From Thermoleophilaceae bacterium (GTDB lineage: Bacteria > Actinomycetota > Thermoleophilia > Solirubrobacterales > Thermoleophilaceae): a DNA stretch of 12,504 bases. The number at the start of each line of letters is the position of its first letter. Position 1 is the first letter of the stretch. Where the stretch lies: NCBI GenBank assembly GCA_013695855.1, contig JACCZR010000192.1, positions 1 through 12,504 of the forward strand, in the 5' to 3' direction. The translations under genes were made by a program, and so were the position numbers. Positions 7,637-12,504 of this stretch are shown here, piece after piece. The notes below the pieces were generated by a model that searched no databases, was not told the origin of the DNA, and saw only the letters and a program-made list of their open reading frames with translations.

Positions 7637-8158
7637 TCAAGCGCCCGCGAAGGCCCGAAACCACAGCAGGCCCACGAGCGTCTTCGCGTCGCGGCAGTCG
7701 CGGATGACGCCGTCCAACTCGCCGAGCCCAACTGCAACCACCTCGATGCGCTCGTCCTCGCCCGAGTCCTCGGAGTGGTCGTACAGGCCGGTGGCCAGGT
7801 AGAGGTGGACCTCCTCGTCGGCGAAGCCCGGCGAGGACCAGAAGGAGGTCAGGTGCTCCCACTCGTTCGCGCCCTTGCCGATCTCCTCGGCCAGCTCGCG
7901 CTTGGCGGTCTCCAGCGGCCCGTCGGGCTCGAGCTTGCCGGCGGGCAGCTCCAGCATCGCCTGCTCGCCCACCGCCTCCCGCGGCTGGCGGACCAGGTAC
8001 AGGCGTTCGCCATCGTGGGCGACGATCCCGACCGCGCCCGGATGCGCGACAACCTCGCGCTCGGCCTCCTCGCCGTCGTCGAAGCGCACGCGATCTACGC
8101 GCACGGTGGCGATCCTGCCGCTCCAGACCTCCTCGCTGCCGATCTTCTCGAAGCTCAC
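7637..8158 (-). CDS. NUDIX hydrolase, ADP-ribose pyrophosphatase type, with a non-canonical box
   Basis: It probably hydrolyses ADP-ribose or another nucleoside diphosphate derivative. The 173-residue product has the N-terminal dimerisation-type segment common to ADP-ribose pyrophosphatases (VWSGRIATVRVDRVRF). HPGAVGIVAHDGERLYLVRQPR and MLELPAGKLEP lead into the NUDIX helix, then AKRELAEEIG with the metal-binding E residues, and later FWSSPGFADEEVHLYLA, typical of this subfamily. The box is one residue shorter than GX5EX7REUXEEXGU and lacks the first Glu (GKLEPDGPLETAKRE). The core REXXEE is intact, so activity is likely but not assured. The start is GTG at 8158, overlapping the M20 stop (GTGA), with a strong ribosome site. 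Actinobacteria often carry a NUDIX gene between pyrG and xerD, which supports vertical inheritance. Confidence 0.92.
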   Translation of the reverse strand: MSFEKIGSEEVWSGRIATVRVDRVRFDDGEEAEREVVAHPGAVGIVAHDGERLYLVRQPREAVGEQAMLELPAGKLEPDGPLETAKRELAEEIGKGANEWEHLTSFWSSPGFADEEVHLYLATGLYDHSEDSGEDERIEVVAVGLGELDGVIRDCRDAKTLVGLLWFRAFAGA

Positions 8159-9288
8159 CGGCCCGCCTCCTCCACTATCGCCAGGGTCACGTCCAACATC
8201 GTCTCGAGGGCATCGACGGTCACCGACTCGTCGGGTTGATGGCTTCGCTCGGTGCCGTTGGCCACGTTCACCGTGGGCAGGCCGGCCGCGATGAGGGCGT
8301 TGGCGTCACTGCCGCCTCCGGTCGCCACCGGCCGAGCCTCGATCCCCAGCGACTCGAGCGCGAGTGTCGCCGCCTCGACCGGCGGCGCGGTCCGCCGCAG
8401 CCGGTAGCCCCGGAAGAGCTCCTCCACCGTCGTCTCGAGGTCGCAGTCGAGGTCGCTCGCCGCCGCGGTGGCGGCGTCGACCATTCCGGCCACCACCTGC
8501 CCGGCCCGCTCGTGATCTATCGAGCGTGCTTCGAGCTCCACCACGCAGTGCTCGGGTACGACGTTGGCCGCGCTCCCGCCCCGGATCCTGCCGGCGTTGG
8601 TGGTGGTCTCGTCGTCGAGGCGGCCCAGCTCCAGGCCGGACACGAAGCGGGCCGCCGCCGCGATGGCACTGCGCCCGCCCTCGGGCCGGATTCCGGCGTG
8701 GGCGGCCAGCCCGCGAAAGCGCGCCTCGACGCGCTGGTAGGTGGGCGCGGCCACGATCAGCTCCCCGACCGGGCTGGCGTGGTCGAACACGAAGCCCATG
8801 TCCGAGCGCAGACGCGAGCGGTCGAAGGCCTTGGCTCCTCGCAGGCCGTCCTCCTCGACCGTGGTGAACAGGAGTTCGACCCCGGTCGGCCCTCCCTCCC
8901 GCGCCAGCCGGCGAGCAGCGCCGAGCACGGTGGCCACTGCGGCCTTGTTGTCGGCGCCGAGCACCGCCTCGTGGCGGTTGCGCAGCACGCCGTCGTCGCG
9001 CACGACCTCGACCGGCCCGCCGAGCGGCACCGTGTCGAGGTGGGCGCAGAGCAGCATGCTGGACTCTCCCGCCCCGGGCACGCGGGCGAACAGGTTGCCG
9101 GCGTCCGAGCCGGTGAGCCGCCCGGTGTCGTCCTCGTCGACCTGGAGGCCCATCTCGCGCAGGTCGGCCGACACGGCGTCGGCCACGAGACGCTCGTGCC
9201 CCGACGGACTCTCGATCTCGCACAGCCGGGTGAAGTCGGCGAGCAGGCGCTCGCGCTCGGCCTGGGTGGCCCGCGGCACGGCACTCAC
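8155..9288 (-). CDS. M20 family metallopeptidase (peptidase T-like)
   Basis: This is a zinc-dependent cytoplasmic exopeptidase of the M20 clan. 377 residues are expected from the GTG at 9288, which overlaps the stop of the upstream gene (GTGA). The two-metal site is visible: H83 in CAHLDTVP with D85, D113 in LGADNKAAVA, E145/E146 in FTTVEEDGLRGAKAF, D169 in VFDHASPVG, and H350 in RSHQPDESV. A dimerisation (lid) domain lies at about 180-290, including FRGLAAHAGIRPEGGRSAI. TGGGSDANALIAAGLPTVN near 323-341 is the usual substrate-loop segment. Sequence flavour is closest to PepT/PepT2-like tripeptidases; the exact substrate is unknown. No ribosome site precedes the start, so translation is probably coupled. 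The frame remains open upstream to 9504, but that part overlaps the FMN-binding-type gene and is rejected. Confidence 0.92.
   Translation of the reverse strand: MSAVPRATQAERERLLADFTRLCEIESPSGHERLVADAVSADLREMGLQVDEDDTGRLTGSDAGNLFARVPGAGESSMLLCAHLDTVPLGGPVEVVRDDGVLRNRHEAVLGADNKAAVATVLGAARRLAREGGPTGVELLFTTVEEDGLRGAKAFDRSRLRSDMGFVFDHASPVGELIVAAPTYQRVEARFRGLAAHAGIRPEGGRSAIAAAARFVSGLELGRLDDETTTNAGRIRGGSAANVVPEHCVVELEARSIDHERAGQVVAGMVDAATAAASDLDCDLETTVEELFRGYRLRRTAPPVEAATLALESLGIEARPVATGGGSDANALIAAGLPTVNVANGTERSHQPDESVTVDALETMLDVTLAIVEEAGR
8166..8173 (-). promoter_or_regulatory. Ribosome binding site of the NUDIX gene
   Basis: GGAGGAGG lies 7 bases before the GTG at 8158, inside the end of the M20 gene. 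It is one of the two strongest ribosome sites in the window and decides the start in the GTGA overlap. Confidence 0.6.
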
Positions 9289-9755
9289 GTGCGCTCGCGA
9301 CGCTCGACGCCCCGGCCCTCGTGCCAGGACTCGATCACCATACGGTCGCGTGCCTCGTTGAGGCCCACGACGACCAGCTCGGTCACGTCTAGTCGAAAGA
9401 GGTGAGAGTCGCCCGCCGGCTCGCCTTCGTTGCGGATGCTCGCCTTCTGCTCGTCGTCGTCGACTTCCTCGGCGCGGCCTGCAACCTTGGCGTCGCCACT
9501 CCAAGCGGGCGGGTCGTCAGAGCCGCTGTGCAACGCGAAGCGAGAGTCGCGGCGCAGGTCGAGCGCCTTCACCGCGCCGGACATGCTCCCGATCCACAGC
9601 TCGCCATGGGGGCCGCACTCAGTAACTGGGGGGTGTGCCGGGCGCAGCCCGGCTGTAGGGGGGCGAAGCCCCCCTGGCACATGGGAGTCGAAGAAGGCGC
9701 GGGCCCGCGCCGCCAGCCCGGGCGCCTCGCGCTCCACCTCAGACCAGGACGCCAC
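9285..9755 (-). CDS. Pyridoxamine 5'-phosphate oxidase-like FMN-binding protein, N-terminal strand replaced by a palindromic element
   Basis: The 156-residue product resembles PNPOx-fold flavin or F420-binding proteins of Actinobacteria. WSEVEREAPGLAARARAFFD (4-23), GELWIGSMSGAVKALDLRRD (51-70), RFALHSG and WSGDAKVAGRAEEV follow the family pattern, and the C-terminus ends LFRLDVTELVVVGL...MVIESWHEGRG. The expected first strand (something like LATLRRDGSPR) is missing. In its place, residues 26-45 (bases 9621-9680) are encoded by two back-to-back hairpins and are rich in Pro, Gly and Arg. The reading frame is uninterrupted and overall length looks normal. Cofactor binding may therefore be lost or changed, and the gene could be a decaying paralogue. 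The start is GTG at 9755, 8 bases after the pyrG stop; the ribosome site is weak. The stop overlaps the M20 start. Confidence 0.8.
   Translation of the reverse strand: MASWSEVEREAPGLAARARAFFDSHVPGGLRPPTAGLRPAHPPVTECGPHGELWIGSMSGAVKALDLRRDSRFALHSGSDDPPAWSGDAKVAGRAEEVDDDEQKASIRNEGEPAGDSHLFRLDVTELVVVGLNEARDRMVIESWHEGRGVERRERT
9622..9683. repeat. Intragenic palindromic element (double hairpin)
   Basis: Two perfect 7-base stems stand side by side: GCCGGGC/GCCCGGC (9637-9643 and 9647-9653, loop GCA) and GGGGGGC/GCCCCCC (9658-9664 and 9668-9674, loop GAA). An outer match, TGTGCC (9634-9639) with GGCACA (9676-9681), can close the pair. The element sits wholly inside a coding region and keeps its frame. 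Boundaries are approximate. Confidence 0.7.
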
Positions 9756-9763
9756 GCGGAGCC

Positions 9764-11431
9764 CTAGTGGGCGCGGACCGAGGGCTCGCCCTCGGGAAGG
9801 CTCTCGGAGCGTGCCTCGGCGCGGTCCACTGCCGCACCGACGAACTCGCGGAACAGCGGCTGCGGGCGCAGAGGGCGGGACTTGAACTCCGGGTGAAACT
9901 GCGACGCCACGAAGAACGGGTGCTCGGGCAGCTCGACCAGCTCGACCAAGCGCTCGTCGGGCGACGTGCCCGAGCACACCAGGCCGGCGTGCTCGAGGCG
10001 CTTGCGCAGGTGGTTGTTGATCTCGTAGCGATGGCGGTGGCGCTCGTAGATAACGGCCTCGCCGTAGATCTCCCGCGCGCGTGTGCCGTCGTGCAGCTTC
10101 ACCGGGTCGGCGCCCAGACGCATGGTGCCGCCCATGTCGCGGACCTCCTTCTGCTCGGGCAGGAGGTCGATCACCGGGTGCGGGGTCTCGGGGTCGAACT
10201 CAGTGGAGTTCGCCCCCTCGAGGCCGACCACGTGGCGCGCGAAGTCGGCCACCGCGATCTGCATCCCGAGACAGATCCCCAGGTAGGGGACCTCCTCCTC
10301 GCGGGCGAAGCGGCTGGCGCGGATCTTCCCCTCAATGCCGCGGATGCCGAAGCCGCCCGGAATCAGGATGCCGTCACAGGCCTCCAGCTCACGGCGGGCC
10401 TCCTCGTCGCCGAGGCGCTCGGAGTCGACCCAGCTGACCTCCACCTTCGCCCGGTGGTGGGCGCCGGCGTGGTTGAGCGCCTCGATCACCGACAGGTACG
10501 CGTCCTCCAGCTGGGTGTACTTGCCCACCAGGCCGATCCTCACCGGTGTGTCGGCGTGGTCGTGGCGTTCCACCAGCGCCTCCCACTCGGACAGGTTGGG
10601 CGGCCCGGCGGAGATGCCGAAGTGACTCAGAACGCGGTCGTCGACGCCCTCTTTTCTGAACTCCAGCGGCACGCGATAGATCGAGCGCACGTCCCGCGCG
10701 GAGATCACGGATTCCACCGGCAGGTTCGCGAACAGAGCGATCTTCTCGCGGATGTCGCGACCTAGGGTCTCCTCGCTGCGGCACATGACCATGTCCGGCT
10801 GGATGCCGATCCGCCGCAGCTCCTGAACCGAGTGCTGGGTGGGCTTGGTCTTCAGCTCGCCGGCGTGACCCAGGAAGGGCACGAGCGTGAGATGCACGAA
10901 CATGCAGCGCTCGCGCCCCAGGTCCACCGAGAACTGGCGCAGCGCCTCGAGGAAGGGCAGCGATTCGATGTCGCCCACGGTCCCGCCGATCTCTGTGATG
11001 ACCACATCCACCTCGTCGGTCTCGGCCACCAGCTTGATGCGGTGCTTGATCTCGTCGGTGATATGGGGGATCACCTGGACGGTGCCGCCCAGGTAGTCGC
11101 CCCGGCGCTCGCGCCTGATCACCGAGTCGTAGATCGCGCCCGCCGTGGCATTCGACGCGCGGGTGGCGTTGACGTCGGTGAAGCGCTCGTAGTGGCCCAG
11201 GTCCAGGTCGGCCTCCGCGCCGTCCTCTGTCACGAACACCTCGCCGTGCTGGAACGGGCTCATGGTGCCCGGGTCTACGTTGATGTAGGGGTCGAACTTC
11301 TGGAGGGTGACCGTGAGTCCGCGACTGACCAGCAGCTGGCCGATGGAGGCCGCGGCGATGCCTTTGCCGAGAGCCGAGACCACCCCTCCGGTGATGAAGA
11401 TGAAGCGCGTTTGCGAGGTCTCTTCGGGCAT
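9764..11431 (-). CDS. pyrG: CTP synthase
   Basis: PyrG makes CTP from UTP, ATP and glutamine. The 555-residue protein has the full two-domain layout. The synthetase domain begins FIFITGGVVSALGKGI (10-25, P-loop), followed by LQKFDPYINVDPGTMSPFQHGEV and TEIGGTVGDIES (146-157). The class I glutamine amidotransferase domain (about 295-535) has nucleophile C387 in YLGICLGMQ, with H513 and E515 in FHPEFKSRP. All key residues are present. It is about 10 residues longer than the E. coli enzyme, the extra being a charged C-terminal tail. The start is ATG at 11431. A TAGAAT lies 15 bases before the ATG and there is no ribosome site, so the leader is very short. It is probably the first gene of the unit that continues through the FMN-binding-type, M20 and NUDIX genes. 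Confidence 0.98.
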   Translation of the reverse strand: MPEETSQTRFIFITGGVVSALGKGIAAASIGQLLVSRGLTVTLQKFDPYINVDPGTMSPFQHGEVFVTEDGAEADLDLGHYERFTDVNATRASNATAGAIYDSVIRRERRGDYLGGTVQVIPHITDEIKHRIKLVAETDEVDVVITEIGGTVGDIESLPFLEALRQFSVDLGRERCMFVHLTLVPFLGHAGELKTKPTQHSVQELRRIGIQPDMVMCRSEETLGRDIREKIALFANLPVESVISARDVRSIYRVPLEFRKEGVDDRVLSHFGISAGPPNLSEWEALVERHDHADTPVRIGLVGKYTQLEDAYLSVIEALNHAGAHHRAKVEVSWVDSERLGDEEARRELEACDGILIPGGFGIRGIEGKIRASRFAREEEVPYLGICLGMQIAVADFARHVVGLEGANSTEFDPETPHPVIDLLPEQKEVRDMGGTMRLGADPVKLHDGTRAREIYGEAVIYERHRHRYEINNHLRKRLEHAGLVCSGTSPDERLVELVELPEHPFFVASQFHPEFKSRPLRPQPLFREFVGAAVDRAEARSESLPEGEPSVRAH

Positions 11432-11446
11432 CTGGTCTGGAGGGCG

Positions 11447-11452
11447 ATTCTA
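11447..11452 (-). promoter_or_regulatory. Candidate -10 box of the pyrG operon
   Basis: TAGAAT on the minus strand ends 15 bases before the pyrG ATG. It is a near-consensus -10, but no good -35 is visible 16-18 bases upstream. Transcription would start around 11440, leaving a leader of about 9 bases. No attenuator-like run of pyrimidines is seen, so the CTP-sensing stuttering known for some Gram-positive pyrG leaders is not evident. Confidence 0.4.
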
Positions 11453-11483
11453 GACGCAGACCCGGCGGAAAGATGGTCTGGCG

Positions 11484-11519
11484 GCGGTGCTCGGCCGGCC
11501 GGCGCCCGGCCTGCGCTCC
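11484..11519. repeat. Copy 2 of the 36-base palindromic repeat, after recN
   Basis: It is 34 of 36 bases identical to 6532-6567 and has the same orientation. It starts 25 bases beyond the recN stop in the direction of transcription. It lies in the 113-base recN-pyrG gap, which otherwise holds only the candidate pyrG promoter. The GG (11501-11502) that replaces AA makes the loop more GC-rich without breaking the GGCCGG/CCGGCC stem. Confidence 0.75.
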
Positions 11520-11544
11520 GGCGCCGTGGGCTGGCGGCGCGCGC

Positions 11545-12504
11545 TCACGCGGCAGCCAGCAATTTGCGTGCGTGCCGGCGCGCTCCGGCGTCGCCGGCCT
11601 CGGCTCCCATCATCCGGCAAAGCTCCTCCACCACCCCGTCCCCCTGCAGCAGCGCCACCTCGGTCCGCGCGAGGTCGCCCTCGGGGTGCTTCTCGATGCG
11701 AAAGTGGCGCTCGGCCAGCGCCGCCACCTGCGGCAGGTGGGTGATGCACAGGACCTGGCGATCGGCGCCGAGCGCCTGCAGGCGCTCGCCCACCGCGTTG
11801 GCGGTCTGGCCGCCAACCCCGGCGTCGACCTCGTCGAAGACCAGCGTCTGCGGCCCGCCGGCGCTGGCCACGCCGAACAGCGCCAGCATCACCCGCGAGA
11901 GCTCGCCGCCCGAGGCCGTCTCGCGCAGCGGCGCCGCCGGCACACCGCGGTTCGCGGCCAGCATGAACTCCACGCTTTCGGCGCCTTGCGGCCCGAGCTC
12001 ACCGCGCGGCCGCAGCTCGGCCGAGAACGATGCGTCCTCCAGCGCCAGGCGAGCGAGCTCGTCGAGCACCTTCTCCTCGAGCGCGGGCACCGCGTCGCGA
12101 CGGGCCGCCGACAGCTCGGCGGCCAGACTTCCCTCGCGCTGGGTGGCCTCGGCGAGCGCGGCCTCGAGCTCCTCGGCGGCCTCCTCGGCCCCGGCCAGGC
12201 GCTCGCGCTCGGCCCTGCAGCGCTCCAGGTGACCGAAAACGCTCGCCACCGAGCCCCCGTGCTTTCGCAGCAGGCGGTCGTAGAGCTCGAGACGGGACTC
12301 GACCTCCTCGAGGCGACCGGGCTCTCCCTCGAGGCCCGCCCCGTAGCGCCGCAACTCCGCCGCGACGTCGTCGACCTCGATGCGGAGCTCACGAAGGCGG
12401 GCGGCCAGCACGTCCAGCGCGGGGTCCACGCCGCCCGGCCCTTCGGCGAGCGCCTCGGCCTGGGCCAGCAGAGCCGTGGCTCCCGCAGGCTCGCCGGAGT
12501 CCGG
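11545..12504 (-). CDS. recN: DNA repair protein RecN, N-terminus beyond window edge
   Basis: RecN is an SMC-like ATPase that acts early in double-strand break repair. The visible 319 residues are the C-terminal part of a protein usually about 550 long. They contain the second coiled-coil arm and nearby helices (roughly residues 25-180 of the fragment, rich in Glu, Arg, Leu and Ala). The C-terminal ATPase half follows: signature ASGGELSRVMLALF, Walker B and D-loop TLVFDEVDAGVGG, and the switch histidine in CITHLPQVAALAERHF. The frame is open to the right edge, so the gene starts outside the window. It ends 113 bases before the pyrG start and is followed by the palindromic repeat. recN upstream of pyrG is the usual actinobacterial order. 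Confidence 0.95.
   Translation of the reverse strand, partial: PDSGEPAGATALLAQAEALAEGPGGVDPALDVLAARLRELRIEVDDVAAELRRYGAGLEGEPGRLEEVESRLELYDRLLRKHGGSVASVFGHLERCRAERERLAGAEEAAEELEAALAEATQREGSLAAELSAARRDAVPALEEKVLDELARLALEDASFSAELRPRGELGPQGAESVEFMLAANRGVPAAPLRETASGGELSRVMLALFGVASAGGPQTLVFDEVDAGVGGQTANAVGERLQALGADRQVLCITHLPQVAALAERHFRIEKHPEGDLARTEVALLQGDGVVEELCRMMGAEAGDAGARRHARKLLAAA

Noticed and set aside
6314..8239. 641-codon plus-strand open frame
   Set aside because: It runs opposite the lipoprotein, xerD and NUDIX genes, all of which have clear motifs; its Arg/Ala/Gly-rich translation is a mirror artefact of GC-rich codons.
9289..9504. Upstream extension of the M20 frame
   Set aside because: It overlaps the PNPOx-like gene in another frame; the GTG at 9288 gives the standard GTGA overlap and a normal family N-terminus.
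9637..9674. Double hairpin as a transcription terminator
   Set aside because: It lies inside an open coding frame near its start, with no U-tract and with downstream genes overlapping; an inserted palindromic element fits better.
9756..9977. Upstream extension of the PNPOx-like frame into pyrG
   Set aside because: The extension overlaps the C-terminal coding part of pyrG and has no family similarity; GTG at 9755 begins the conserved part right after the pyrG stop.
10832..12232. 466-codon plus-strand open frame across pyrG and recN
   Set aside because: It is antisense to two well-supported genes and rich in Ser/Arg/Ala repeats typical of shadow frames.

Overview
The window is high-GC DNA (roughly 70 percent by eye), densely packed, with many GTG starts and short overlaps between genes. 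It looks like a chromosomal housekeeping region of a high-GC Gram-positive bacterium. The order recN, pyrG, NUDIX hydrolase, xerD on one side and recO, dgt, dnaG, primary sigma factor on the other is actinobacterial in style. A deep lineage such as Thermoleophilia/Solirubrobacterales is my best guess, made from gene order and general resemblance, not from a search.

Every gene except one is on the minus strand, so in the direction of transcription the window reads from right to left. It opens inside recN (12504 to 11545, N-terminus outside the window). A 113-base gap follows with a palindromic repeat and the pyrG promoter region. Next come pyrG (11431-9764), a pyridoxamine-phosphate-oxidase-like FMN-binding protein gene (9755-9285), an M20 metallopeptidase (9288-8155), a NUDIX hydrolase (8158-7637) and a XerD-type recombinase (7570-6572). 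The first four after the gap are almost certainly one transcription unit: the spacing is 8 bases and then two 4-base GTGA overlaps. A second copy of the palindromic repeat lies next to the xerD stop. Then come a small lipoprotein (6498-5908), a spacer holding a large multi-tier hairpin, and mutM (5745-4906).

The only plus-strand gene is a small glutaredoxin (4562-4825). It converges on mutM across hairpins and diverges from recO (4545-3823) with just 16 bases between start codons. The left part is recO, then dgt (3696-2725), dnaG (2723-972) and the primary sigma factor gene (975-1, C-terminus outside the window). The last three are nearly gapless and probably co-transcribed.

Most products serve DNA replication, repair or nucleotide pools: primase, dGTPase-like enzyme, RecO, RecN, MutM, XerD and CTP synthase. 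No new defence or mobile system is visible. The points worth a second look are small repeat structures: a palindromic element lying in frame inside the FMN-binding-type gene, exactly where a conserved cofactor strand is expected; a 66-base three-tier hairpin upstream of mutM; and a 36-base repeat placed after both xerD and recN. A shortened NUDIX box and the divergent grx/recO arrangement are also of interest.
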